A stretch of 48,158 bases of DNA, taken from contig JAFAOU010000138.1 of assembly GCA_019247495.1 (NCBI GenBank), positions 1 through 48,158 on the forward strand, written 5' to 3'. Origin of the DNA: Acidobacteriota bacterium (GTDB lineage Bacteria; Acidobacteriota; Thermoanaerobaculia; Gp7-AA8). Below, piece after piece: positions 16,350 through 24,565 of the stretch (its first letter is position 1; every line of letters begins with the position of its first letter). The position numbers were made by a program, and so were the translations under genes. The notes below the pieces were generated by a model that worked only from the letters and a program-made list of their open reading frames with translations, had not been told where the DNA came from and ran no database searches.

Positions 16350-18023
16350 TCACGAAGGCTTGCGCCGCAACACCCTCCCGCCCAGCCGCCCGGTCATCTT
16401 CCCGTCCTGCAGCACCGGCACTCCGTTCACGATCACGTTGGAGATCCCCTCGGAGAAATGATGCGGATCCTCGTACGTCGAGACGTCGCGGATCGTGGCG
16501 GGATTGAAGACGACGACGTCCGCGCGCATGCCGGTCCGCAGCGTCCCTCGGTCGGCGAACTTCGCGCGCGACGCGGCCAGTGACGTCATCTTGCGCACCG
16601 CTTCTTCGAGCGTGAAGAGATGTTCGTCGCGAACGTAGTGTCCGAGGATGCGGGGGAAGGTGCCGTAGGCGCGGGGGTGCGCGCCGAACTGGCGCATCGG
16701 ACCGACTACGGCGCCGGAGTCGGAGCCGACCGCCACCCACGGCTGTTTCATTGCCAGTTTCAGATCGTCCTCGCTCAATCCGAAAAAAATCGCAATCGGT
16801 GACGAGTTGCTCGCTTCGAAAATCCGCAGCGCGGCCTCGGCAGGATCGGTGTTCATGCTCTTCGCGATCTCATCGAGCCGCTTCCGTTCGAACGCTTTGA
16901 TCTGTGGATCGGACGACTGGATGCCGCGCACGAGGATTCCGTTGCCGCCCTGGCTGATGTAGCTGCCGGTCCGCATCTCGCTGGCGATGCGCGCGCGCGT
17001 GGCCGGGTCCTTCAATCGCGCAACGAATTGCAGATAGCCGCCGTCGAGCGCCCACGCGGACACGATCGAAGTCAGGTCGGTCGAAGTGGCGGTGTACGGA
17101 TAAATCTGCGACGCCACATCGAGTCCGCCCGCACGCGCGGCCTCGATCTTCGCGATGATCTCCGCCATTTGCCCGCGCATCTTGCCGCCGGCTTTCAAGT
17201 GAAAGATGTTGACCGGCAGATGCGACTCGCGCCCGATGCGGAACGCTTCATCGAGCGCCGGCATGATGCGGTCCGCTTCGTTGCGCATGTGCGTCCAGTA
17301 GCTGCCGTTGTACTTGCTGACGACGCGGCCGAGCGCGATCAACTCATCGGTCGTCGCGAACCGTCCCGGCGGATAAATCAACGCCGTCGACATCCCCACC
17401 GCGCCGGCGCGCATCGACTCATCCACGAGCGTCTCCATCTTCGCCAGTTCCGCCGCCGTCGGCGCGCGGTCCGCTGTGCCGAGGACGATCTCCCGCGGGT
17501 TCGCAGCTCCGACGTAAAACGCGAAGTTGATCGCCGAGCCGCGCTTCTCGGCGACCCGCATGAAATCGTCGAGCGATCGCCACGTCGCGTCGGGATAGCC
17601 GGGCAGCCGCGTGCGATCGATCTCCGCCGCCATCGCGTCGTTGATCGGCCCCGGCGAATGCCCTTCGCCCGTAACCTCGGTGGTCACACCCTGCCGAATC
17701 TTCCCCTCGAGCTGCGGATCGAGTAGCACCGACGCCTCGGAATGCCCGAGAAGATCGATGAATCCCGGCGTCACGACCTGATTCGTCGCGTCGATGGTGA
17801 TCGCCGAGGTGGCACTCGACAGATCGCCGATCGCCGCGATCGCATCGCCGCGGATTCCGACATCCGCGCGAAACCGCGCCTTGCCGGTTCCGTCGATGAC
17901 ATCGCCATGGACGATGCGAATGTCATAAGCAGCGTGGCCCGTCGGCATCGCTGACTTGCTCGATGAAGTCGGTCCCGCGGACGTGCAGGTGAGGGCGAGG
18001 AAAACCGCAAAGGCAGCGCGCAT
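16350..18023 (-). CDS. D-aminoacylase / N-acyl-D-amino-acid deacylase
   Basis: 557 residues with an N-terminal signal (MRAAFAVFLALTCTSAG). Amidohydrolase superfamily, D-aminoacylase branch: VVTPGFIDLLGHSE (D90, H94), YWTHMRNEAD (H245), IFHLKAGG (H275, K277) and VGSDSGAVVGP (D435). A C-terminal composite-sandwich segment reads GMRADVVVFNPATI. It would release free D-amino acids from N-acyl forms, here outside the cytoplasm. The first metal motif is D-x-x-x-H rather than the usual D-x-H. The frame extends upstream to 18242, but that part is antisense-like; the ATG at 18023 begins the signal peptide. No Shine-Dalgarno site is seen. PIG-L deacetylase lies 74 bases upstream on the same strand. Confidence 0.9.
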   Translation of the reverse strand: MRAAFAVFLALTCTSAGPTSSSKSAMPTGHAAYDIRIVHGDVIDGTGKARFRADVGIRGDAIAAIGDLSSATSAITIDATNQVVTPGFIDLLGHSEASVLLDPQLEGKIRQGVTTEVTGEGHSPGPINDAMAAEIDRTRLPGYPDATWRSLDDFMRVAEKRGSAINFAFYVGAANPREIVLGTADRAPTAAELAKMETLVDESMRAGAVGMSTALIYPPGRFATTDELIALGRVVSKYNGSYWTHMRNEADRIMPALDEAFRIGRESHLPVNIFHLKAGGKMRGQMAEIIAKIEAARAGGLDVASQIYPYTATSTDLTSIVSAWALDGGYLQFVARLKDPATRARIASEMRTGSYISQGGNGILVRGIQSSDPQIKAFERKRLDEIAKSMNTDPAEAALRIFEASNSSPIAIFFGLSEDDLKLAMKQPWVAVGSDSGAVVGPMRQFGAHPRAYGTFPRILGHYVRDEHLFTLEEAVRKMTSLAASRAKFADRGTLRTGMRADVVVFNPATIRDVSTYEDPHHFSEGISNVIVNGVPVLQDGKMTGRLGGRVLRRKPS

Positions 18024-18062
18024 TTGCAAGCGATGTGCGAGGCGCGACACCAACTCCCTTAC

Positions 18063-18089
18063 CTCCGCCTCTTCGCGCCTCCGCGTGAA
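18063..18089. repeat. short imperfect tandem repeat between two genes
   Basis: A run of related CTCCGCCT / GCGCCTCCGC units fills part of the 74-base gap between PIG-L and D-aminoacylase. Its reverse complement reads as GAGGCG-rich units. It could be an intergenic repeat family member; no hairpin or T-run is present. Confidence 0.3.
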
Positions 18090-18097
18090 CCGTTCCC

Positions 18098-18994
18098 TTA
18101 CTGCGGATAAACGAAGAACAGCTCGTTCTTGCGCACGAAGGCGTTGCGCAGCAGGAAGACGTACGGCCGCTGGCTCTTGTACGTCATCAGCAGGTCGGTC
18201 TTCGTCTTCTGCACGGCGGTGGTCAGGCCGTACGTTGCCCACGAAAACGCCTGCATGCGCGCGGGCGGGAGCAGGGCGCGCGTCGGCATCTTCACGAACG
18301 CGGTGTGGATGCGGCTGCGCGTCGTGTGCACGAGGTAGCCGAGGCGTTTGGGATGGAGTTGGAGCTCGTCGAGCGCCACGTCCGTGATCTCCGCGGCCGC
18401 GCTGTGATCGGGATGCAGATCGAACGGCACCGGCGCGATGACGGTGGTTGGCTGTACCTGCTTGATCACTTTTTCGATGTCGCTCATCAGGCTGGCGTAG
18501 CTGTATTCGGCGCGCGGCGTCACCGCGTCGGCGTACGGCACGCTGCTCTCGCGCGTCGCTTTCGAGCGGACGATGGCGCCGGGATTGTCGACCATCGTGC
18601 GCAGTCCGCGGTCGGGATAGCCGAGGACGAAATAGTGATCGCGCGGGATGCCGAGGAGGTGCATGGCCGCGCGCGCCTCGCTGATGCGCGCGTTGCCGAC
18701 GCCGAGGTAGTTGGACGCCGTCGGACCGAGGGTTTTGTACATCAGGCGCGCGGAGAAGCGGTTGCAGTCGCCGGCGGTGAGGAAGACGACATAGACGTCG
18801 GCGCCGTTCGCCAGCGCATCGATGGCATAGCCGCCCGCGCCGATCGCCTCATCATCGATATGCGGCGCAACGATGAGGACACGGTCCTTCTGCGCAGCCG
18901 CAAGAAGGCGCGGATACTGCTGAACTTTCGCGTCGTGGGTGCGAGCAGGATTGAGCAATAACATCGTTGCGAAGGCGACGAACGTGAGAAGCAT
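18098..18994 (-). CDS. PIG-L (LmbE-like) family deacetylase
   Basis: 298 residues. An N-terminal hydrophobic segment (about 1-14) suggests export or membrane anchoring. The zinc site of the PIG-L family is intact: VLIVAPHIDDEAIG (H45, D47, D48, E49) and HPDH (H194-H197). Family members remove N-acetyl groups from sugar substrates such as GlcNAc conjugates. The ATG at 18994 is 17 bases after a perfect TATAAT, with no strong Shine-Dalgarno site. Its pairing with an exported D-aminoacylase suggests a cell-wall or scavenging role, but this is inference. Confidence 0.9.
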   Translation of the reverse strand: MLLTFVAFATMLLLNPARTHDAKVQQYPRLLAAAQKDRVLIVAPHIDDEAIGAGGYAIDALANGADVYVVFLTAGDCNRFSARLMYKTLGPTASNYLGVGNARISEARAAMHLLGIPRDHYFVLGYPDRGLRTMVDNPGAIVRSKATRESSVPYADAVTPRAEYSYASLMSDIEKVIKQVQPTTVIAPVPFDLHPDHSAAAEITDVALDELQLHPKRLGYLVHTTRSRIHTAFVKMPTRALLPPARMQAFSWATYGLTTAVQKTKTDLLMTYKSQRPYVFLLRNAFVRKNELFFVYPQ

Positions 18995-19011
18995 CGGGGA
19001 ACCGGTCGCGG

Positions 19012-19017
19012 ATTATA
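19012..19017 (-). promoter_or_regulatory. -10 element of the PIG-L gene
   Basis: TATAAT on the minus strand (19017 to 19012) ends 17 bases before the ATG at 18994, predicting a leader of about 10 bases. It lies between the gene and the palindromic repeat at 19044-19219. Confidence 0.5.
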
Positions 19018-19043
19018 CGGTGAGTTGAGGATGGGGTTGCGCT

Positions 19044-19219
19044 GTCATCCTGAGCCGCCGGAGCTGCATAGGCGAAGCCGGAGCAGCGCAGGACGGTCGA
19101 AGGACCCCCAACCTGTTAACCCGGTTGGGTGGCGGCGGTTGGCGAGCACCTGGGGGGTCCTTCGTCCGTCCTCCGGCGCTTCGGCTTCGCCTACGACGCC
19201 TTCGGCGGCTCAGGATGAC
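19044..19219. repeat. 176-base palindromic repeat element
   Basis: The ends are perfect 17-base inverted repeats: GTCATCCTGAGCCGCCG (19044-19060) and its complement (19203-19219). Inner complementary blocks are also visible, such as GGCGAAGCCG near 19071 with CGGCTTCGCC near 19183, and CGAAGGACCCCC near 19098 with GGGGGGTCCTTCG near 19153. The element fits exactly between the barrel gene's stop (19228) and the PIG-L promoter. GTCATCCTGAG-type palindromes are, to my knowledge, frequent intergenic repeats in Acidobacteriota and similar genomes. It has no ORF and looks like a non-autonomous element. Confidence 0.8.
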
Positions 19220-19227
19220 ATTGGTCC

Positions 19228-19800
19228 TCAAAACCCGTAGCGCACTTCTACCGTCACCGACCGCCCGTCCGTATTCGGACTGAACCCCGACTGCTGCGCC
19301 GCCGCACGCGCCCCCGTCACCTGCGCGAACTCCGCGCCGAGGCGGATGTTCGGTTTGAGGTCGTGCATCCACGCCAACACCCACGAGTGCCCATGCTCCG
19401 AATTGTCCTCGGCCACATGATCGCGATCGGTGGTGGAGAACGTATCGAAGCGAATCGAATAGCGATCGCTGCCGCGCTTGTACGACGTCAGCAGGTACCA
19501 CGTCGCGAAGTCCGCCTGCACGAAATGCGGCGCGGCACCCATCCCGGTCGCGCCCCAGCAATACTCGGCGGCGAACGTGGCAGGGGAGATGAGGCCAACC
19601 TGCGCCGCGGCGATATTGAAGTGTGTCTGCCACGCGTACTCGCCGCGATACAGCTCGCGGTCGCCGCGATTGTCGACGCGCGTGAGCTGCATCATGGCCC
19701 GCTCGGGGATTTGGATACGAACACGTCCGGAAACGCCGGTCCGTCCGTCGAGATCGCGTTCAAAGGGCACGGTCCCGTCATGGCGCTGTCCCGCAAAATC
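19228..19800 (-). pseudogene. outer-membrane barrel gene, 3' portion after frameshift
   Basis: The second part of a gene broken by a one-base shift in the A5 run (T5 on the coding strand) at 19812-19816. Removing one base lets the upstream part read on as PLFSLPTDFAGQRHD and then into this frame without a stop, giving one 402-residue protein. The C-terminal half is rich in alternating strands (WYLLTSYKRGSDRYSIRFDT, then ADRGAEFAQ-like turns) and ends in VEVRYGF, the terminal Phe expected of an outer-membrane barrel. A GTG at 19770 could start a separate product, but it has no export signal. A sequencing error, a real mutation or phase variation would all look the same here. Confidence 0.7.
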
Positions 19801-20437
19801 AGTCGGCAGCGAAAAACAGCGGCGGCAGCGGCAGCGCCTCGTTGTAAACGCTCAGCCGGTTCCCCACCGACCACCCGCGCCACGCCAGCAACGCACCCAT
19901 CGAGTCGTTGTTTCGAAACGCGGTCGCCCCAGCGGTGACATAGAAGTTCGGCCGCCAGGCCAGATCGACGCCGACCGGCCGGAACTCTTCCCCAATCCAG
20001 GAATTCAACGGCGAAAAGCTAACGGTGTACGGCGACGTCCAAAGCGGACCAACATTCTCGCGCGACGTCCCGAGAAAAAACTGTCCGGCCCGCACCTCGA
20101 AATGCTCCGAATGCAGATCGACATACGCCTCGACGACCCCCGCCCGCTTCCCGCCTGCTCCAGACTGATCCCGCCGCGCCACCCCATGCGCATGCAAATC
20201 AATCCAAGACGCCGGCGCCCATTCCGCCCCAATCTGCGCGACGCCAAGCGCCACCGTCCGATGCCCGCCCACATCCCCCGCTCCCGTATCCAACCGCCCA
20301 AACCCGCCCTGCAACCAGGACGGCTGTCCGCTGGTGTAGATGCCCCTCCCTGACACGAACCCGTGAAGCTGAAACGACGACTGCGCTAGCGCGGGGGCGG
20401 TGAGGGCTAGGAGAAGTGCTAAGCGAATAGGCGGCAT
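19799..20437 (-). CDS. outer-membrane barrel protein, 5' portion (frameshifted)
   Basis: Begins with a clear signal peptide (MPPIRLALLLALTAPALAQ) at the ATG 20437, followed by strand-rich sequence of porin type (SSFQLHGFVSGRGIYTSG, FEVRAGQFFLGTSRENVG, FYVTAGATAFRNNDSMG). It stops prematurely as LPPLFFAAD at 19801-19799, just after a homopolymer. The in-frame continuation lies in the next frame down to 19228. The frame is open upstream to a TTG at 20497, but only the ATG at 20437 starts the signal peptide. It lies 56 bases after the last gene of the kinase operon. Substrate unknown; a carbohydrate or phosphate porin is possible. Confidence 0.7.
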   Translation of the reverse strand: MPPIRLALLLALTAPALAQSSFQLHGFVSGRGIYTSGQPSWLQGGFGRLDTGAGDVGGHRTVALGVAQIGAEWAPASWIDLHAHGVARRDQSGAGGKRAGVVEAYVDLHSEHFEVRAGQFFLGTSRENVGPLWTSPYTVSFSPLNSWIGEEFRPVGVDLAWRPNFYVTAGATAFRNNDSMGALLAWRGWSVGNRLSVYNEALPLPPLFFAAD

Positions 20438-20493
20438 ATCGTCAGAGCAGGTTCCACAACAGCGTGTCGGCGGTCGACATGCAAAAACCACTT

Positions 20494-20826
20494 TCAAACT
20501 TCATCGCTCTTCCAGGATGCCAAGGTTGTCGTTGCCTGTCTCGCAATATCTTCATCGTTCGCGCAGGACAACCTGACGACACTAGAACGAGCAGAGGCCC
20601 GTACTGAAGCGTCATTCAGCATCGACAAAGTTTGCAGACCAACCAGTACCTCACCTTTATCGGTTGATTCCAGTTGCCGAATGGCTCGCGCCATTTGCTC
20701 ACGTAACCATCGCAACTGACCACGCATTCTCCTAACCCTGACAATCCTCCGCGTAAGAAACGCCAATAGAATTGCTGAACCAACTAGTAAAACAATTGAC
20801 GAACGCAATATGAGTTGTTCGCTCAT
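20494..20826 (-). CDS. small membrane-anchored protein of unknown function
   Basis: 110 residues. One N-terminal membrane segment (SIVLLVGSAILLAFLTRRIV) is followed by a basic stretch (RVRRMRGQLRWLREQ). The helical cytosolic part (GEVLVGLQTLSMLNDASV, then RASARSSVVRLSC and DEDIARQATTTLASW) resembles one or two HEAT-like repeats. The start overlaps the previous gene's stop as ATGA, so it is coupled. It belongs to the GAF-kinase operon; function unknown. Confidence 0.65.
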   Translation of the reverse strand: MSEQLILRSSIVLLVGSAILLAFLTRRIVRVRRMRGQLRWLREQMARAIRQLESTDKGEVLVGLQTLSMLNDASVRASARSSVVRLSCANDEDIARQATTTLASWKSDEV

Positions 20827-21365
20827 ATCGTCATGCCTAGCTCGCGTAGCTCCTCTGTTCGATGGTACTCCAGTAAGGCGATCGCAAGCAGTGCGGCAAT
20901 GATCAAGCTGATCACGGCCACAGTACAGCTAAAACATCCGTAATTGCGAAGCTTATGCAGAAGCGCGGAATATGCCGGCGAGGGTGATTTACCGCAAGCG
21001 AGCGCGTCTTCTTTCAGCATTACATCGTGACGAATCACCCAATAAATCGGCATCAATAACGCCGCGAGCGCACGTGTCAGAGCGCTGCCAATACGAATGC
21101 CGCGAGGGAATAGGCCTCCACCGTCAGCTTCCGCGCCAATTTCAAACAAAAGAATCGCCGAAAAAAGAATGAAATCTCCTGGTGCAAAAGCCCTCTGAAA
21201 CGGGTGTTCCATCGTTGCGACAAATGCGTAGAATGGCCACAAACCAAAAACCATTAGGGCTGGAATCAGCGCCTTCCACAGGCACCAGTTGACGGTACGC
21301 ATCTCAATAGCAGCTGCACGAATAGCAGCAGCTTGGCGACTCTGTGGCGTCTCTACATGTCCCAT
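20823..21365 (-). CDS. integral membrane protein of unknown function
   Basis: 180 residues with about four hydrophobic segments (KALIPALMVFGLWPFYAFVA, FILFSAILLFEIGA, ALTRALAALLMPIYWVI, CTVAVISLIIAALLAIALLE). The central loop contains three Cys (ALACGKS, YGCFSC). The ATG at 21365 lies one base after the upstream regulator's TAG, with AGGAGG inside that gene's end as ribosome site. It overlaps the next gene by 4 bases. No family recognised. Its position suggests a membrane component of the signalling operon. Confidence 0.65.
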   Translation of the reverse strand: MGHVETPQSRQAAAIRAAAIEMRTVNWCLWKALIPALMVFGLWPFYAFVATMEHPFQRAFAPGDFILFSAILLFEIGAEADGGGLFPRGIRIGSALTRALAALLMPIYWVIRHDVMLKEDALACGKSPSPAYSALLHKLRNYGCFSCTVAVISLIIAALLAIALLEYHRTEELRELGMTI

Positions 21366-21366
21366 C

Positions 21367-21828
21367 CTACGTAGCCCTCCTGAGACGTTTCTTGATAGCG
21401 GATACAAAATCATTGGCGTTTCGAACGTCAAGCTTCGTCAGAAAATTGGCGGCCGGAAGTCCCGACGCGATAAATTCATCGCGGATCGCACGGTCCACGC
21501 GCACGGTCATGGCAATAGCCACGCCCTGTCGCTCGATTATTGCACGGTGGCGCCGATAGAATTCCAGCCCGGTCTTGTGGCCTTCATCCGTCGCATGGGC
21601 ATCGTAGCCATCGTTGCGCTCGGCCTCAGTTACTGGAATCATAACGTCTATCAATACAACGTCGAAATTGCGCGTCCGCAACAGCTTGTCGGCTTCGGCG
21701 ACTGACTTAGCAACCTCGACCGCAAAACCATTTCCTTTTAACGCCATCACAAAGCCATAAATATAGCCGGGATCGTTATCCAGCCACAAGATCGTTGACT
21801 TTTCAGGACGTTGAGTGGGCTGATCCAT
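21367..21828 (-). CDS. response-regulator receiver protein with long loop insert
   Basis: 153 residues, receiver domain only. The N-terminal acidic residues are LWLDNDPG, the phosphoacceptor Asp is in VVLIDVMIP, the Thr position is in IAMTVRV and the Lys in FLTKLDV. After the phosphoacceptor there is an unusual insert of about 20 residues (TEAERNDGYDAHATDEGHKT) before helix alpha-3. The ATG at 21828 has AGGAGA upstream and overlaps the kinase gene by 26 bases. No output domain, so it probably signals by protein contact. Cognate to the upstream GAF histidine kinase. Confidence 0.85.
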   Translation of the reverse strand: MDQPTQRPEKSTILWLDNDPGYIYGFVMALKGNGFAVEVAKSVAEADKLLRTRNFDVVLIDVMIPVTEAERNDGYDAHATDEGHKTGLEFYRRHRAIIERQGVAIAMTVRVDRAIRDEFIASGLPAANFLTKLDVRNANDFVSAIKKRLRRAT

Positions 21829-24457
21829 TACGCTCTCCTGCTGACGGCGGTGGAAGGTGTACGACAAAAACAGCGAATAGAGGTCGCTCGTGAGACAGTT
21901 CCACAGTCAAGTCGCCGCCGACGGCGCGCATTAACTGCCTCGCAACCCACAACCCGAGTCCAACGCCGGCATAAATCTGACCTTTTTCGACGCTACGGCC
22001 ACGCGTGAAGCGGTCAAAAATAGATTCGCGTTCATCTGGATAGATTCGTGCTCCGGTACTCTTAACTTTTACCGCCGGTTCATTCGATGCCCGCTCGAAG
22101 CTGCACTCCAGTGTTACCTCCGTATTGTCATTGGCATATTTGCTGGCGTTGTGTATCAAGCTGTAGAGAACGGTGGTGAACACGCGCCCGTCCATACGAA
22201 GATGGGGGAAGCCGGGTTCGTGACGATAAACAAAGCGAATCTCAGGACGGGGATTCGTTCGTTGAATCCGACTCGCCAAACGCTCTAGTTCAGCGACCGC
22301 GTCAATCTCGTTGTCAAAAAAAGCGGTGTCTCGTCCGGCTTCGAGCGCGAAGGTCGTAAACGTTCCGTAACTAACTGTGATGGCATCTTCAACCAGCGCT
22401 GTAGCATGCCCGACCAGGTCTGCTGCGGTTCGCGGCAACTCGCCAGCGCTTACGCCAGTTAAGGCGCCCACAACCCCTACCAACGGCGCCTGCATTTGGT
22501 GTGTGATGGTCATCAAATCCTGGAGCCGTTGTCGGGCGGCCGACTCGGCCGTCAACTGTGCGCTGCGTGCAGCGGCCGCGCTGCTCTGTGCTTCGTTCTT
22601 CGCCTTTTCGGTATCGGCAATATGCAAGAATTTTTCTATCGTGACCTGCAGTCGTACGGCTAAGTCTTCGCCGAGCGCTTCGTCATCAGCGGTAAACCAA
22701 GAAGGTCCGTCGGTGCGGTTTACGACCTTGATGACTCCAAAGTTGCGAGGCGCTTGCCCAATAGGAATCGCCATCCAGGAACGAATTTGCTCGCCATGAG
22801 CAACCTCAAGGCGCTTAAAGAGTTCCTCATCGAAGGCATTGCGAGAAGCGGGAACATCGTCAAAGCGTTTGATCTCGCCGAGGTGGGCACACCGTCCGGT
22901 CTGACCCAGCCCCACGGTGTACAGAGCGCCCTTGATCTTTGTGCTGAAGCCCGCAACAGCTGTTACTTGCATCTGGTCTTCCGCCGGGTCCGGTCTGAAG
23001 ACGATCATGCACCCTGCCGCGAAGAGGTACTTGCGCAGGACTTTGACGGCCGCTGGGAACAGATCGTCGAGTGTTTCGCACGCGAAAAGACTATCGAGCT
23101 CCTTGTGTGCTGCGGCGCTAAAGGTAGCGCGGTACTGATCCCAACTGGTCACGATGATCGAGGCCAATGATTCCAAGAACTGTTCGTCTTCTCTGGGTAC
23201 CGGAGGTGAATGTTCATCGCCATAGAGCAAGATCGCACCTACTTGGTCCTCGCCCCGGAGTAGCGGTACAACGGCTGCGGGCGCGTCCAAGTCGAGGCGC
23301 AATTGCCACAAATCCTCCTGTCCGACGGCCTGAGCGGCGAGCGAATGTAAGAGTACGACCTCACCCGTCACTAGGAATCCGGTATCGGCGGGAATGCCAT
23401 CTCTGTATGCGCTCAAGTCCGGAACGCGTTCGTAAGGACCGAGCCAAAACAGCCTCCCTCGTTGGTCGTGATGCGCAACGAACCATGTCGCAATGCCGCG
23501 GTACCAAAACTCAGGATGGCGCGTGCAAAGATCCTTGATGACCATCCTAAGCTTCCTGCGGAACAGGCGCTCGCTGTAGGGAAGGTCGGTAGCGTCTGGG
23601 TCGAAGGCGTCATGCGCGCTAAGCAAGGTTTTCTGGTATTCGCCGAGCAGAAGAAGCTGCTGTCTCGTGACACGATGCTCGATGGTCGCGAGAGCTGAAA
23701 TCATTGTGACTGAAAAGAGCGTGACTAGTAGCATCACTGCTATCGTTCCGGCTGTCATCGCATCGGCAAACGCGTTAGGTGTACCGGGACGCCGCATGGG
23801 CACCAGTAGGCCGACGGCCACGATAAAGAGAATGATTAAGCCGCCGCGCGTAAGTTTCGAGGCATGGCCGATGAAGGTGTATGCAGAGTAGACAATGATA
23901 TTCGCACAGAGTAAATACGCGAGTCCGTTAAATGGCAACTTGAGACCGCGTCCGACTAGTAAAGCTATGCCAAGAATTGCGCAGTCGAGAAGGAAGTATC
24001 GGTCAAAGATCGGCGGTAGAGCTACTGGACGATGCTCTGCTGCCCATGTGTCGAGCTCGTGACGGAACCGACCGTGAAGCGCGAACGTTGCCGCGGCGCC
24101 TGTCGCCCAAGCCGATGAGAGAACTATCACTCCCTTGCGCAGCGCTTCATCCGTTGAAGCCGTAAATGACCAGATGAAGAGCGCCGCCAAAAATGCGCCC
24201 GCTGCTCCAAAGAAGAGCGCTCTTTGATTGTAAAAGAACATTCCGAGCGCGTCGTGTTCGAGAACATCAACGCCGTCACGAAACGGGTACACGGAGCCAA
24301 TTCGAACGTTGCCAAGGATGCGATCTACGATGCTTCGCTCTGACAGAAACTGAACATAGCGCGTCGCAAACCTGCCGACGGCCAGCGAGGGCACCCTTGT
24401 GGGCGAGCGGAGTCCTCGCGGTGTCGGCGTAGGCATCTTTACTAGTAGGAGGGTCAC
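21803..24457 (-). CDS. membrane-bound GAF-domain histidine kinase
   Basis: About 884 residues. Roughly eight membrane segments lie between residues 70 and 270. Two GAF-like regions follow (about 320-460 and 470-625), then a coiled segment, a phosphoacceptor helix (LMTITHQMQAPLVGVVGAL) and an HATPase domain with N-box LIHNASKYAND and G2 GVGLGLWVARQLM. The usual DxG of the G1 box reads S-T-G (VKSTGARIYP), so nucleotide binding may be altered. The start is uncertain: GTG at 24457 or ATG at 24436; neither has a good Shine-Dalgarno site. One 60-base line in its 3' part counts to 50% GC against about 68% near 26.3 kb, suggesting acquisition. The operon continues into the receiver and two membrane genes. 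Confidence 0.85.
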   Translation of the reverse strand: MTLLLVKMPTPTPRGLRSPTRVPSLAVGRFATRYVQFLSERSIVDRILGNVRIGSVYPFRDGVDVLEHDALGMFFYNQRALFFGAAGAFLAALFIWSFTASTDEALRKGVIVLSSAWATGAAATFALHGRFRHELDTWAAEHRPVALPPIFDRYFLLDCAILGIALLVGRGLKLPFNGLAYLLCANIIVYSAYTFIGHASKLTRGGLIILFIVAVGLLVPMRRPGTPNAFADAMTAGTIAVMLLVTLFSVTMISALATIEHRVTRQQLLLLGEYQKTLLSAHDAFDPDATDLPYSERLFRRKLRMVIKDLCTRHPEFWYRGIATWFVAHHDQRGRLFWLGPYERVPDLSAYRDGIPADTGFLVTGEVVLLHSLAAQAVGQEDLWQLRLDLDAPAAVVPLLRGEDQVGAILLYGDEHSPPVPREDEQFLESLASIIVTSWDQYRATFSAAAHKELDSLFACETLDDLFPAAVKVLRKYLFAAGCMIVFRPDPAEDQMQVTAVAGFSTKIKGALYTVGLGQTGRCAHLGEIKRFDDVPASRNAFDEELFKRLEVAHGEQIRSWMAIPIGQAPRNFGVIKVVNRTDGPSWFTADDEALGEDLAVRLQVTIEKFLHIADTEKAKNEAQSSAAAARSAQLTAESAARQRLQDLMTITHQMQAPLVGVVGALTGVSAGELPRTAADLVGHATALVEDAITVSYGTFTTFALEAGRDTAFFDNEIDAVAELERLASRIQRTNPRPEIRFVYRHEPGFPHLRMDGRVFTTVLYSLIHNASKYANDNTEVTLECSFERASNEPAVKVKSTGARIYPDERESIFDRFTRGRSVEKGQIYAGVGLGLWVARQLMRAVGGDLTVELSHERPLFAVFVVHLPPPSAGERNGSAHSTS

Positions 24458-24548
24458 GCGGGCGAATTTCCCTACCCATCAGTTATGGCCATCTGCGGCA
24501 GGTGGTTAGTAGGAGTGCTGCGAACAGACGTTTGGTCGGCGGAGCACC

Positions 24549-24554
24549 TACAAT
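24549..24554 (+). promoter_or_regulatory. -10-like hexamer of the GGDEF gene
   Basis: TACAAT ends 11 bases before the ATG at 24566, with no Shine-Dalgarno site in between. It supports that ATG over the upstream in-frame ATG at 24485 and predicts a leaderless or near-leaderless mRNA. Confidence 0.5.
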
Positions 24555-24565
24555 CGTCTCCATCC

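Noticed and set aside
16350..18242. N-terminal extension of D-aminoacylase upstream of 18023
   Set aside because: The extension is antisense to the PIG-L C-terminus and lacks features; a signal peptide begins at the ATG 18023.
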